64,000 nucleotides of DNA, taken from contig NZ_JADLJS010000022.1 in assembly GCF_015680405.1 (NCBI RefSeq), positions 1 through 64,000 on the forward strand, read 5' to 3'. This DNA is from Pseudomonas pudica. GTDB lineage: Bacteria; Pseudomonadota; Gammaproteobacteria; Pseudomonadales; Pseudomonadaceae. This document shows, in pieces, positions 53,107-63,030 of the stretch (positions within the stretch are counted from its first letter, which is position 1; the number at the start of each line of letters is the position of its first letter). A program made the position numbers and the translations under genes. Under the pieces are notes generated by a model. That model was not told where the DNA came from. It made no database searches and saw only the letters and a program-made list of their open reading frames with translations.

Positions 53107-54735
53107 ATGACGCGCTACATATTCGTCACGGGCGGTGTTGTTTCTTCATTGGGGAAAGGCATTGCCTCGGCTTCCCTGGCGGCCATCCTGGAAGCGCGGG
53201 GCCTGAAGGTCACCATGCTCAAGCTGGATCCGTACATCAACGTCGATCCGGGTACCATGAGCCCGTTCCAGCACGGTGAAGTGTTCGTCACCCACGATGG
53301 CGCCGAGACCGACCTCGACCTGGGCCATTACGAGCGGTTCATCCGCACCACCATGACCCAGAACAACAACTTCACCACCGGCCGCATCTACGAGCACGTA
53401 CTGCGCAAGGAGCGTCGTGGTGATTACCTGGGCGCGACCATCCAGGTCATCCCGCACATCACCGACGAAATCAAGCGTCGCATCATCAAGGGTGCCGGCG
53501 ATGCCGACGTGGCCCTGGTGGAAATCGGCGGTACCGTGGGTGACATCGAGTCGCAGCCGTTCCTCGAGGCCATCCGCCAGCTGCGCGTCGAAGTGGGCTC
53601 CAAGCGCGCCATGCTGATGCACCTGACCCTGGTCCCGTACATCGCCACCGCTGGCGAGACCAAGACCAAGCCGACCCAGCACTCGGTGAAGGAGCTGCGC
53701 TCCATCGGCCTGCAGCCTGACGTGCTGATCTGCCGCTCCGACCACCCGGTCGATGCCTCGTCGCGTCGCAAGATCGCGTTGTTCACCAACGTTGAAGAGC
53801 GCGCGGTGATTTCGCTGGAAGACGTCGACACCATCTACAAGATCCCGGGCGTGCTGCACGCACAGGGCCTGGACGACTTCGTCGTCGAGCGCTTCGGCCT
53901 GCAGTGCAATGGCGCCGACCTGTCCGAGTGGGACAAGGTGGTCGATGCCAAGCTCAACCCTGAGCACGAAGTGACCATCGCCATGGTCGGCAAGTACATG
54001 GAACTGCTGGATGCGTACAAGTCGCTGATCGAAGCGATGAGCCACGCCGGCATCACCAACCGCACCAAGGTCAACCTGCGCTACATCGACTCGGAAGACA
54101 TCGAGAACCAGGGCACCAGCCTGCTCGAAGGCGCCGATGCCATCCTGGTGCCGGGCGGTTTCGGCCTGCGCGGCGTGGAAGGCAAGATCACCGCGGTGCA
54201 ATACGCCCGTGAGAACAAGGTGCCGTACCTGGGTATCTGCCTGGGCATGCAGGTGGCCGTGATCGAATTCGCCCGTAACGTGATGGGCTGGAAAGACGCC
54301 AACTCCACCGAGTTCGACCGCAACAGCGGCCACCCGGTAGTCGGCCTGATCACCGAGTGGGCCGATGCCACCGGTGCCGTCGAAACCCGCAGCGAAGCCT
54401 CCGACCTGGGTGGCACCATGCGCCTGGGTGCACAGGACTGCCAGCTGGCCGCCGGTTCCAAGGTGCACGACTGCTACGGCAAGGACGTGATCACCGAGCG
54501 TCACCGTCACCGCTACGAAGTGAACAACAACCTGCTGCCGCAACTGGTCGATGCCGGCCTGGTGGTTTCCGGCCGTTCCGAAGACGGTGCGCTGGTGGAA
54601 GTGGTCGAGTCCAAGGACCACCCATGGTTCGTCGCCTGCCAGTTCCACCCGGAATTCACTTCGACTCCGCGTGACGGCCACCCGCTGTTCAGCGGCTTCG
54701 TCAAGGCAGCCCTGGCTCAGAAGAACAAGGCCTGA
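53107..54735 (+). CDS. pyrG: CTP synthase
   Basis: Makes CTP from UTP, ATP and glutamine. The 542-residue protein has the synthetase domain start RYIFVTGGVVSSLGKGIASA and LDPYINVDPGTMSPFQHGEV, ALVEIGGTVGDIESQPFLEA, and CRSDHPVDASSRRKIALFTN. The class I glutamine amidotransferase domain has VPYLGICLGMQVAVIEFARN, with the nucleophile Cys about residue 378, and QFHPEFTSTP near the C-terminus (His and Glu of the triad). kdsA follows three bases later, giving the CTP-using KDO pathway a linked gene. Confidence 0.98.
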   Translation: MTRYIFVTGGVVSSLGKGIASASLAAILEARGLKVTMLKLDPYINVDPGTMSPFQHGEVFVTHDGAETDLDLGHYERFIRTTMTQNNNFTTGRIYEHVLRKERRGDYLGATIQVIPHITDEIKRRIIKGAGDADVALVEIGGTVGDIESQPFLEAIRQLRVEVGSKRAMLMHLTLVPYIATAGETKTKPTQHSVKELRSIGLQPDVLICRSDHPVDASSRRKIALFTNVEERAVISLEDVDTIYKIPGVLHAQGLDDFVVERFGLQCNGADLSEWDKVVDAKLNPEHEVTIAMVGKYMELLDAYKSLIEAMSHAGITNRTKVNLRYIDSEDIENQGTSLLEGADAILVPGGFGLRGVEGKITAVQYARENKVPYLGICLGMQVAVIEFARNVMGWKDANSTEFDRNSGHPVVGLITEWADATGAVETRSEASDLGGTMRLGAQDCQLAAGSKVHDCYGKDVITERHRHRYEVNNNLLPQLVDAGLVVSGRSEDGALVEVVESKDHPWFVACQFHPEFTSTPRDGHPLFSGFVKAALAQKNKA

Positions 54736-54738
54736 TCA

Positions 54739-55584
54739 ATGACCCAGAAGATCATTCGCGTCGGTAACATCGAGATCGCCAACGACAAGCCGTTCGTCCT
54801 GTTCGGCGGCATGAACGTCCTGGAGTCCCGTGACCTGGCAATGAAGGTCTGCGAGGAGTACGTGCGGGTGACCGAGAAGCTCGGTATCCCGTACGTGTTC
54901 AAGGCCAGCTTCGACAAGGCCAACCGTTCGTCGGTAACCTCGTACCGTGGCCCGGGCATGGAAGAGGGGCTGAAGATCTTCGAGGAGATCAAGCGCACCT
55001 TCAACGTGCCGGTCATCACCGACGTGCACGAGCCTTATCAGGCCGAGCCTGTAGCCAAGGTATGCGACATCATCCAGCTGCCGGCCTTCCTGTCTCGGCA
55101 GACCGACCTGGTGGTGGCCATGGCCAAGACCGGCGCAGTGATCAATATCAAGAAGGCGCAGTTCCTCGCACCCCAGGAAATGAAACACATCCTGACCAAG
55201 TGCGAAGAGGCCGGTAATGACCAGTTGATCCTCTGCGAACGTGGTTCGAGCTTCGGCTACAACAACCTGGTGGTGGACATGCTCGGCTTCGGCATCATGA
55301 AGCAGTTCGAGTACCCGGTGTTCTTCGACGTGACCCACGCCCTGCAGATGCCGGGTGGTCGCGCCGATTCCGCCGGTGGTCGCCGCGCCCAGGTCACCGA
55401 CCTGGCCAAGGCCGGCATGAGCCAAGGCCTGGCCGGGCTGTTCCTGGAAGCCCACCCCGATCCGGACAACGCCAAGTGCGATGGCCCATGTGCCCTGCGC
55501 CTGGACAAACTGGAGCCGTTCCTGGCCCAGCTCAAGCAACTGGACGACCTGGTGAAAAGTTTTCCGACGGTAGAAACCGCGTAA
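54739..55584 (+). CDS. kdsA: 3-deoxy-8-phosphooctulonate synthase
   Basis: Condenses arabinose 5-phosphate and PEP to KDO 8-phosphate for LPS inner core. The 281-residue barrel enzyme has NDKPFVLFGGMNVLESRDLA, PYVFKASFDKANRSS, VPVITDVHEPYQAEPVAKVC, CDIIQLPAFLSRQTDLVVAM and MFTRV-equivalent C-terminal VEAHPDPDNAK-type motif (LEAHPDPDNAKCDGPCALRL). Family length is 275-284. It follows pyrG by three bases and precedes eno after a hairpin. Confidence 0.97.
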   Translation: MTQKIIRVGNIEIANDKPFVLFGGMNVLESRDLAMKVCEEYVRVTEKLGIPYVFKASFDKANRSSVTSYRGPGMEEGLKIFEEIKRTFNVPVITDVHEPYQAEPVAKVCDIIQLPAFLSRQTDLVVAMAKTGAVINIKKAQFLAPQEMKHILTKCEEAGNDQLILCERGSSFGYNNLVVDMLGFGIMKQFEYPVFFDVTHALQMPGGRADSAGGRRAQVTDLAKAGMSQGLAGLFLEAHPDPDNAKCDGPCALRLDKLEPFLAQLKQLDDLVKSFPTVETA

Positions 55585-55617
55585 AGCTCGATTCTCGGGT
55601 AAAGTACCGTCCGATCC

Positions 55618-55641
55618 ACCCCTGACCAGTCGGTCAGGGGT
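55618..55641 (+). terminator. hairpin between kdsA and eno
   Basis: ACCCCTGACC (55618-55627) pairs with GGTCAGGGGT (55632-55641) around AGTC. The tail TCCCTTC is only partly T-rich, so termination may be partial. Confidence 0.6.
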
Positions 55642-55737
55642 TCCCTTCACCCGGCCTGCCCACTGCAAGTCCGCCCGGTGAACGGCAAGAATTTCCTAAG
55701 CTAAGTTGTTTTCGTCAATTCTGGAGTGCTTACAACA

Positions 55738-57027
<1,290 letters not shown>

Positions 57028-57110
57028 GCAAGAGATGGTAAAAAGACAGCAGCCGGAGTTGTAGGAACGTTCGTACTGTTCTTTCCTACATTCCAACGGG
57101 TTTCTGTCGA

Positions 57111-57136
57111 CGAAGCCTGGCCTCGGCCAGGCTTCG
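57111..57136 (+). terminator. intrinsic terminator after eno
   Basis: CGAAGCCTGGCC (57111-57122) pairs with GGCCAGGCTTCG (57125-57136) around TC. The tail TGCTATTC has few Ts. It lies 84 bases after the eno stop and before ftsB. Confidence 0.7.
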
Positions 57137-57195
57137 TGCTATTCGAGGCCCCGAAGTAAATAATACCCGGCAGCCTTTTTAACCTGGATAACGTG

Positions 57196-57477
57196 ATGCG
57201 CAGTCCCTATTGGTTGTTCCTCGTCCTGCTCCTGCTGCTGGGTGGCCTGCAGTACCGCCTTTGGGTGGGTAATGGCAGCCTGGCGCAAGTGACCGAGCTG
57301 AAGCAGCAGATTGCCGAGCAGCATGCCGAAAACGAGCGCTTGCTCGAGCGCAACCGCGTGCTCGATGCCGAAGTGCTGGAGCTGAAAAAAGGCATGGAGA
57401 CCGTTGAAGAGCGGGCTCGCCACGAATTGGGGATGGTCAAAGAGGGCGAAACCCTCTTCCAGTTGCCACAGAAATGA
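57196..57477 (+). CDS. ftsB: cell division protein FtsB
   Basis: Small bitopic inner-membrane protein that forms the FtsQLB complex and activates septal peptidoglycan synthesis. The 93-residue protein has a short N-terminus, one membrane helix (YWLFLVLLLLLGGLQYRLWV, residues 4-23), and a periplasmic leucine-zipper-like coiled coil (VTELKQQIAEQHAENERLLE to EVLELKKGMETVEERARHEL) with the conserved GMVKEGE before the end. ATG 57196 is preferred to GTG 57193. It overlaps ispD by four bases, as in other gamma-proteobacteria. Confidence 0.96.
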   Translation: MRSPYWLFLVLLLLLGGLQYRLWVGNGSLAQVTELKQQIAEQHAENERLLERNRVLDAEVLELKKGMETVEERARHELGMVKEGETLFQLPQK

Positions 57478-58181
57478 TCGAAACCTTACCGGCCTTCTGG
57501 GCCGTGATTCCTGCTGCGGGCATAGGTGCCCGCATGGCTGCCGACCGCCCCAAGCAGTACCTGGAGCTGGCCGGGCAGACCATTCTCGAGCACAGCCTCG
57601 ACTGTTTTCTTGGCCACCCGATGCTCAAGGGCGTGGTGGTCAGCATTGCCGAAGATGACCCGTACTGGCCTGGCCTGCGCTGCGCCAGTGACCCGCGTAT
57701 CCAACGCGCGGCGGGCGGACGCGAGCGTGCCGACTCGGTACTCAATGCCTTGCTGATGCTGCATGCCCAAGGGGCGGCGGACAGCGACTGGGTGCTGGTG
57801 CATGATGCCGCGCGCCCGAACCTGGCGCGCAGCGATCTGGACAAGCTGTTGTCGGACCTGGCGGATGACCCGGTGGGTGGCCTGCTGGCGGTACCGGCGC
57901 GCGATACCCTCAAGCGGGCCGATGCCGATGGCCGGGTGGGTGCTACTGTCGACCGTAGCACCATCTGGCAGGCCTATACGCCGCAGATGTTCCGCCTGGG
58001 GGCATTGCATCGGGCGCTGGCGGAGTGCCTGGTGTCGGATGTGCTGGTAACCGACGAGTCGTCCGCAATCGAGTGGTCCGGCCAGGCACCGCGGCTGGTC
58101 GAAGGGCGCAGCGACAATATCAAGGTGACCCGGCCGGAAGACCTGGAGTGGTTGCGCCAGCGTTGGGCAGGGCGCCGCTGA
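57474..58181 (+). CDS. ispD: 2-C-methyl-D-erythritol 4-phosphate cytidylyltransferase
   Basis: Third step of the MEP pathway, making CDP-ME from MEP and CTP. The 235-residue nucleotidyltransferase has AVIPAAGIGARMAADRPKQY (nucleotide-binding glycine loop with Arg and Lys), GGRERADSVLNALL, VLVHDAARPNLARSDLDKLL, and QAYTPQMFRLGALHRALAEC with VTDESSAIEW. In E. coli ispF overlaps ispD; here ispF is 3.3 kb away, separated by the LysR, frmA and fghA genes. Confidence 0.96.
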   Translation: MIETLPAFWAVIPAAGIGARMAADRPKQYLELAGQTILEHSLDCFLGHPMLKGVVVSIAEDDPYWPGLRCASDPRIQRAAGGRERADSVLNALLMLHAQGAADSDWVLVHDAARPNLARSDLDKLLSDLADDPVGGLLAVPARDTLKRADADGRVGATVDRSTIWQAYTPQMFRLGALHRALAECLVSDVLVTDESSAIEWSGQAPRLVEGRSDNIKVTRPEDLEWLRQRWAGRR

Positions 58182-58199
58182 ATTTCTCGTTCCAGTGCC

Positions 58200-58293
58200 G
58201 GCCTTTTCGCGGGTAAACCCGCTCCCACAGGTATCGCACATCCTTTCAGGTTTGCGCTGTGCCTGTGGGAGCGGGTTTACCAGCGAAGAGGCC
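58200..58293. repeat. REP inverted pair between ispD and the LysR gene
   Basis: GGCCTTTTCGCGGGTAAACC then CGCTCCCACAGG (to 58231) faces CCTGTGGGAGCGGGTTTACC then AGCGAAGAGGCC (58262-58293). It lies between two convergent genes. Confidence 0.82.
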
Positions 58294-58313
58294 AGACCAG
58301 CCAGCACAAGGTT

Positions 58314-59210
58314 TCAACTCAAGCGATACTCCGGCAACCCCGCCAATCCTTCCTTCAGGTAATCCACCAGCCGCCGCACTTTCGGCGACAGGTGCCGCTG
58401 CTGCGGATACAGCGCCCACACCGCGGTATTCGGTGGCTGGTGCGCCTCCAGCAATGACACCAGCGCGCCACTATTCAAGTGCTCCAGTACGTAATAATCC
58501 GGCAGCTGGCACAACCCCATTCCCTGCAGCGCCGCGTCCAGCACCGCCTGCCCGCTGTTGCAACGCCAGTTGCCCTGCACTCGCTGGCTGATCTCCCGGC
58601 CGTCCTGCTGTAGCGCCCACAAGTCCGAGCTGCCCACCAGGCAATTGTGCCGCGCCAGTTCCGACAGGCTGTGTGGCCGACCATAATGTTCCAGGTAAGC
58701 TGGCGAAGCGCACAAATACATGCGCCGGGGCGCCAGGCGGGTGGCCACCAGTCGCGAGTCGGCCAGCCGGCCCAGGCGGATGGCCAAGTCCATGCCTTCA
58801 TGCACCAGGTCGAGGGTGTGGTTGCTCAGTTCCACGTCCACCCTCAACTGCGGGTACAGCGCCATGAACCGTGTCACCAGCGGCACGATGAAGCGCTCGC
58901 CGTAAGCCACCGCGCAGGTCATGCGCAGCAACCCCTTGGGCTCGCTGGCCAGGTCGCCCATGGCGCGCAGGGCTTCCTCGCGGCCATCCTGCAGGCGCTG
59001 GCAGTGCTGCAGAAATGTCTGCCCCGCCTCGCTCAGGGTCACCCGCCGGGTGCTGCGGTACAGCAGGCGTGTCTGCAGGCGCTCCTCCAGCCGGGCGATT
59101 TGCCGGCTGATGTGCGATGAGGAAACCCCCAGGCGCTCGGCGGCCGCGGTGAACTGGCCCGACTCGGCCACCGCGACGAATTCGTCGATACCTTCCCAGC
59201 GGCTGCTCAT
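58314..59210 (-). CDS. LysR-family transcriptional regulator
   Basis: A 298-residue LysR regulator. The N-terminal winged HTH covers about residues 5-62 (EFVAVAESGQFTAAAERLGV, SSSHISRQIARLEERLQTRL, STRRVTLSEAGQTFL), and the periplasmic-binding-like effector domain covers about 90-290 (ELSNHTLDLVHEGMDLAIRL). It belongs to the large group related to redox/stress LysR proteins. It is divergent from frmA-fghA, and an ATTCA-N11-TGAAT site is in the shared promoter, so control of formaldehyde oxidation is a fair inference. The effector is unknown. Confidence 0.9.
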   Translation of the reverse strand: MSSRWEGIDEFVAVAESGQFTAAAERLGVSSSHISRQIARLEERLQTRLLYRSTRRVTLSEAGQTFLQHCQRLQDGREEALRAMGDLASEPKGLLRMTCAVAYGERFIVPLVTRFMALYPQLRVDVELSNHTLDLVHEGMDLAIRLGRLADSRLVATRLAPRRMYLCASPAYLEHYGRPHSLSELARHNCLVGSSDLWALQQDGREISQRVQGNWRCNSGQAVLDAALQGMGLCQLPDYYVLEHLNSGALVSLLEAHQPPNTAVWALYPQQRHLSPKVRRLVDYLKEGLAGLPEYRLS

Positions 59211-59254
59211 TGATTATCCCTGCATGGCAATAATGTTTTGTCTTTGTCCGGATT

Positions 59255-59275
59255 ATTCATCAAAAGGTGGTGAAT
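59255..59275. promoter_or_regulatory. candidate LysR-binding site (T-N11-A type) before frmA
   Basis: ATTCA (59255-59259) and TGAAT (59271-59275) are perfect inverted half-sites spaced by 11 bases, the standard LysR box geometry. TACACT at 59276-59281 beside it may be the frmA -10. The site is 62 bases before the frmA start. Confidence 0.6.
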
Positions 59276-59317
59276 TACACTGCCAGACTGAATCGACCCT
59301 CTGTCTGGAGACCTTTG

Positions 59318-60430
59318 ATGATCAAGTCCCGTGCTGCCGTAGCCTTCGAAGCCAAGAAACCCCTGGAAATCGTCGAAGTCGACGTGGCCATGCCCAAGGC
59401 CGGTGAAGTGCTGCTGCGCGTGGTCGCCAGCGGTGTCTGCCACACCGATGCCTACACCCTGTCCGGCGCCGACCCGGAGGGTATCTTCCCGTCGATCCTC
59501 GGCCACGAAGGTGGCGCGATCGTCGAAGCGGTAGGCGAGGGCGTTACCTCGGTCGCCGTTGGTGACCACGTCATTCCGCTGTACACCCCGGAATGCGGCA
59601 AGTGCAAGTTCTGCCTCTCGGGCAAGACCAACCTGTGCCAGGCCATCCGCGCCACCCAGGGCAAGGGCCTGATGCCGGACGGCACCACGCGCTTCTCCTA
59701 CAAGGGCCAGCAGCTGTTCCACTACATGGGTACCTCGACCTTCTCCGAGTACACCGTGCTGCCGGAAATCTCCGTGGCCAAGATCCAGAAAGAAGCGCCG
59801 CTGGAAAAGGTCTGCCTGCTGGGTTGTGGCGTCACCACCGGTATTGGCGCGGTGCTCAACACCGCCAAGGTCAAGCCGGGTGACACCGTGGCCATCTTCG
59901 GCTTGGGCGGCATCGGCCTGTCGGCAGTGATCGGTGCGGTCAAGGCCAAGGCGTCGCGCATCATTGCCATCGACATCAACCCGGCCAAGTTCGAAATCGC
60001 CCGCCAGCTGGGTGCCACCGACTGCATCAACCCGAAAGACTACGACCGCCCGATCCAGGAAGTGATCGTCGACCTCACCGACGGCGGCGTGGACTTCTCC
60101 TTCGAGTGCATCGGCAACGTGCAACTGATGCGTGCTGCGCTGGAATGCTGCCACAAGGGCTGGGGCGAGTCGGTGATCATCGGCGTGGCCGGCGCAGGCC
60201 AGGAAATCGCCACTCGTCCGTTCCAACTGGTCACCGGCCGCGTATGGCGTGGTTCGGCATTCGGCGGCGTGCGTGGTCGCAGCGAGCTGCCAAGCTACGT
60301 GGAAATGTCCGAGAAGGGCGAGATCCCGCTGGATACCTTCATCACCCACACCATGGGGCTGGAAGACATCAACAAGGCTTTCGACCTGATGCACGAAGGC
60401 AAGAGCATCCGCAGCGTGATCCACTTCTGA
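59318..60430 (+). CDS. frmA: S-(hydroxymethyl)glutathione dehydrogenase (class III alcohol dehydrogenase)
   Basis: Oxidises the adduct of formaldehyde and glutathione to S-formylglutathione with NAD+; also reduces S-nitrosoglutathione. The 370-residue zinc protein has KSRAAVAFEAKKPLEIVEVD, the catalytic zinc site in ASGVCHTDAYTLSGADPEG and LGHEGGAIVEAVG, the structural zinc cysteines in PECGKCKFCLSGKTNLC, and the NAD fold VAIFGLGGIGLSAVIGAVKA. GGAG is before ATG 59318. The partner hydrolase starts eight bases after its stop. Confidence 0.97.
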   Translation: MIKSRAAVAFEAKKPLEIVEVDVAMPKAGEVLLRVVASGVCHTDAYTLSGADPEGIFPSILGHEGGAIVEAVGEGVTSVAVGDHVIPLYTPECGKCKFCLSGKTNLCQAIRATQGKGLMPDGTTRFSYKGQQLFHYMGTSTFSEYTVLPEISVAKIQKEAPLEKVCLLGCGVTTGIGAVLNTAKVKPGDTVAIFGLGGIGLSAVIGAVKAKASRIIAIDINPAKFEIARQLGATDCINPKDYDRPIQEVIVDLTDGGVDFSFECIGNVQLMRAALECCHKGWGESVIIGVAGAGQEIATRPFQLVTGRVWRGSAFGGVRGRSELPSYVEMSEKGEIPLDTFITHTMGLEDINKAFDLMHEGKSIRSVIHF

Positions 60431-60438
60431 GGTTTGCC

Positions 60439-61293
60439 ATGAGCCTGGATAACATCTCCTGCCAGAAGAGCTTCGGCGGCTGGCACAAGCGTTACCGGCA
60501 TCACTCCAAGGTGCTGGGTTGCGACATGGTGTTCGCCGTCTACCTGCCACCGCAGGCCGAACAGGGCGAGAAGCTGCCGGTGCTGTACTGGCTCAGCGGC
60601 CTCACCTGCACCGACGAGAACTTCATGCAGAAGGCCGGCGCCCAGCGCCTGGCCGCGGAGCTTGGGTTGATCATTGTCGCCCCCGACACCAGCCCGCGTG
60701 GCGAGCAGGTGCCGGGCGACCCGGACGGTGCCTGGGACTTCGGCCTGGGTGCCGGCTTCTACCTCAATGCCACTCAGCAGCCGTGGGCCCAGCACTACCG
60801 CATGCACGACTATGTGGTGGACGAGTTGCCTGCGTTGATCGAGGCGCACTTCCCGGCCTCGGGTGAGCGCAGCATCAGTGGCCACTCCATGGGGGGGCAT
60901 GGTGCGCTGGTGTGCGCCTTGCGCAACCCGGGGCGCTACCGTTCGGTGTCGGCGTTCTCGCCAATCAGCAACCCGATGGATTGCCCGTGGGGCGAGAAAG
61001 CCTTCAGCCGCTATCTGGGTGAAGACCGTGCGCGCTGGCGTGAGTGGGATGCCAGCGTGCTGCTTGCCGAGACCCCGGCCGGCGAATGCCCGCCGTTGCT
61101 GGTGGACCAGGGCGACCGCGACGACTTCCTCGAGAAGCAGCTCAAGCCTGAAGCGCTGGAGCAGGCGGCACGCAAAGGCGGGCATGAACTGACTCTGCGC
61201 CTGCAGCCTGGCTACGACCACAGCTACTACTTCATCGCGAGCTTCATCGAGGAGCACCTGCGTCATCATGCGGTGGCGCTGGGGCGGGTCTAA
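60439..61293 (+). CDS. fghA: S-formylglutathione hydrolase
   Basis: Hydrolyses S-formylglutathione to formate and glutathione, completing formaldehyde detoxification. The 284-residue esterase-D family alpha/beta hydrolase has ISCQKSFGGWHKRYRHHSKV, VLYWLSGLTCTDENFMQKAG (oxyanion region), the nucleophile in SISGHSMGGHGALVCALRNP (Ser about residue 149), DQGDRDDFLE with the Asp, and GYDHSYYFIASFIEEHLRHH with the His. Next to frmA, in one operon. Confidence 0.97.
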   Translation: MSLDNISCQKSFGGWHKRYRHHSKVLGCDMVFAVYLPPQAEQGEKLPVLYWLSGLTCTDENFMQKAGAQRLAAELGLIIVAPDTSPRGEQVPGDPDGAWDFGLGAGFYLNATQQPWAQHYRMHDYVVDELPALIEAHFPASGERSISGHSMGGHGALVCALRNPGRYRSVSAFSPISNPMDCPWGEKAFSRYLGEDRARWREWDASVLLAETPAGECPPLLVDQGDRDDFLEKQLKPEALEQAARKGGHELTLRLQPGYDHSYYFIASFIEEHLRHHAVALGRV

Positions 61294-61320
61294 GGCGTAG
61301 CTGGTGTTTGCTTGATCGCC

Positions 61321-61436
61321 TGCAGGAGCAGCCTTGTGCTGCGAATGGGCTGCGAAGCAGACCCTGGGTCTGACGCTATCGCCGATATTGCCGGGGCCGC
61401 TTTGCGGCCCATTCGCAGCACAAGGCTGCTCCTACA
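61321..61436. repeat. REP inverted pair after fghA
   Basis: TGCAGGAGCAGCCTTGTGCT then GCGAATGGGC (from 61321) faces GGGGCCGCTTTGCGGCCC and ATTCGCAGCACAAGGCTGCT then CCTACA (61393-61436). This is the AGCAGCCTTGTGCTGC variant, not seen elsewhere in the window. Confidence 0.8.
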
Positions 61437-61465
61437 ACGACGGCCCCAATACCGGCTAAAGCAGG

Positions 61466-61471
61466 TAGAAT
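61466..61471 (+). promoter_or_regulatory. -10 box of an ispF promoter
   Basis: TAGAAT matches the -10 consensus in five of six positions. A start six to eight bases downstream would fall inside the terminator hairpin that follows. No good -35 is visible. Confidence 0.45.
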
Positions 61472-61472
61472 C

Positions 61473-61499
61473 ACGCCCTGACTCATTCAGGGCGTTTTT
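61473..61499 (+). terminator. intrinsic terminator abutting the ispF start codon
   Basis: ACGCCCTGA (61473-61481) pairs with TCAGGGCGT (61487-61495) around CTCAT, followed by T to 61499. It is a textbook terminator for transcripts coming from fghA, but it ends only two bases before the ispF ATG at 61502 and contains the only ribosome-site-like bases (CAGGG). Confidence 0.75.
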
Positions 61500-61501
61500 C
61501 T

Positions 61502-61975
61502 ATGCGTATTGGCCACGGCTACGATGTGCACCGTTTCTGCGACGGTGATTTCATTACCCTGGGCGGGGTGCGTATCCCCCACAAATACGGCCTCCTGGCC
61601 CATTCCGATGGCGACGTGCTGCTGCACGCCCTGAGCGATGCCTTGCTTGGCGCGGCTGCGCTGGGTGACATCGGCAAACACTTCCCCGACACCGATCCGC
61701 AGTTCAAGGGCGCCGACAGCCGCGTTCTGCTGCGCCATGTGGTCGGCATCGTGCAGGCCAAGGGCTGGAAGGTCGGCAACATCGACGCCACCATTGTCGC
61801 CCAGGCGCCGAAGATGGCCCCGCACATCGAGACCATGCGCAAGCTGATCGCCGAAGACCTGCAGGTCGAACTCGACCAGGTCAACGTCAAGGCTACCACC
61901 ACCGAGAAGCTCGGCTTCACCGGCCGCGAGGAGGGCATCGCCGTGCATTCGGTAGCCCTGCTGCTGCCAGCATGA
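61502..61975 (+). CDS. ispF: 2-C-methyl-D-erythritol 2,4-cyclodiphosphate synthase
   Basis: Makes the cyclic diphosphate of the MEP pathway with release of CMP. The 157-residue trimeric zinc enzyme has MRIGHGYDVHRFCDGDFITL (zinc ligands Asp and His), AHSDGDVLLHALSDALLGAA, LGDIGKHFPDTDPQFKGADS, and TEKLGFTGREEGIAVHSVAL. Its ATG is directly after an intrinsic terminator. Its stop overlaps truD (ATGA), as in the common ispF-truD-surE-pcm order. Confidence 0.97.
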   Translation: MRIGHGYDVHRFCDGDFITLGGVRIPHKYGLLAHSDGDVLLHALSDALLGAAALGDIGKHFPDTDPQFKGADSRVLLRHVVGIVQAKGWKVGNIDATIVAQAPKMAPHIETMRKLIAEDLQVELDQVNVKATTTEKLGFTGREEGIAVHSVALLLPA

Positions 61976-63017
61976 CCGAACTGGAACTGCTGGGCCCGCG
62001 CGCATCGGGCGAACCACTGGGTACCGCCGTCCTCAAGGCGGTGGCCGAAGATTTTCAGGTCGACGAAGTACTGGACATCCCTCTGTCGGGCCAGGGCGAG
62101 CACCTTTGGCTGTGGGTCGAGAAGCGTGACCTGAATACCGAGGAGGCCGCCCGCCGCCTGGCGCGTGCCGCCGGCGTGCCGGTGCGTACGATCAGCTATG
62201 CCGGCCTCAAGGACCGCCAGGCGTTGACCCGCCAGTGGTTCAGCCTGCATCTGCCAGGCAAGGCCGACCCGGACCTGTCGCGTGCCGAGGATGCCAGCCT
62301 GCGTGTGCTCAAACAGGTGCGCCATCAGCGCAAGCTGCAGCGCGGTGCACATTCGGCCAACGGTTTCACGCTGCGCCTGACGGCCCTGGCTGCCGATCAC
62401 AAGGCTTTGGATGCGCGCCTGGAACAACTCAAGCAGCACGGTGTGCCGAATTATTTCGGCGCCCAGCGCTTCGGCCACGGTGGTGGCAACGTTCATGACG
62501 CCCTCGATTGGGCCGCACGCAAGGCCCTGCCCGAACAGCGCAACGTGCGTTCGCGGTTGCTTTCTGCCGGGCGCAGCTACCTGTTCAACCAAGTGTTGGC
62601 AGCCCGTGTTGCCGACGGCAGCTGGGCGCGTGCGCAGGTGGGCGACCTGTTGGCGTTCACCACGAGTCGTAGCTTCTTTCCTGCTGGAGAGTCGGAATGT
62701 TCTGATCCTCGGCTGGCGATCCTTGACCTGCATCCGACCGGCCCGCTGTGGGGGGCCGGCGATTCGCCAGCTACCGGAGGCACCGCGCAACAAGAGGATG
62801 CGATCGCCGCACGGCAGCCGGCACTTTGCCAGTGGCTGGCCTTGGCGGGCATGGATCACGAACGACGCATTCTGCGGCTCCCTATTGGCGGTCTTACGTG
62901 GCATTATCCCGAGCCTGATATCCTGCAACTGGAATTCGTCCTTCCGGCCGGATGCTTCGCCACCGTGGTGGTGCGCGAAGTCGTGGATCTGGTGTCGGCG
63001 GGGCAGACGGACAGCTC

Positions 63018-63030
<13 letters not shown>
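61972..63030 (+). CDS. truD: tRNA pseudouridine(13) synthase TruD
   Basis: Makes pseudouridine 13 in tRNA(Glu). The 352-residue protein has FQVDEVLDIPLSGQGEHLWL, the catalytic Asp in ISYAGLKDRQALTRQWFSLH (about residue 80), GAHSANGFTLRLTAL, YFGAQRFGHGGGN, and LAARVADGSWARAQVGD. It overlaps ispF by four bases and surE by 13. Confidence 0.96.

Noticed and set aside
53146..54681. 511-codon antisense frame over pyrG
   Set aside because: Mirror of a core gene with complete active sites.
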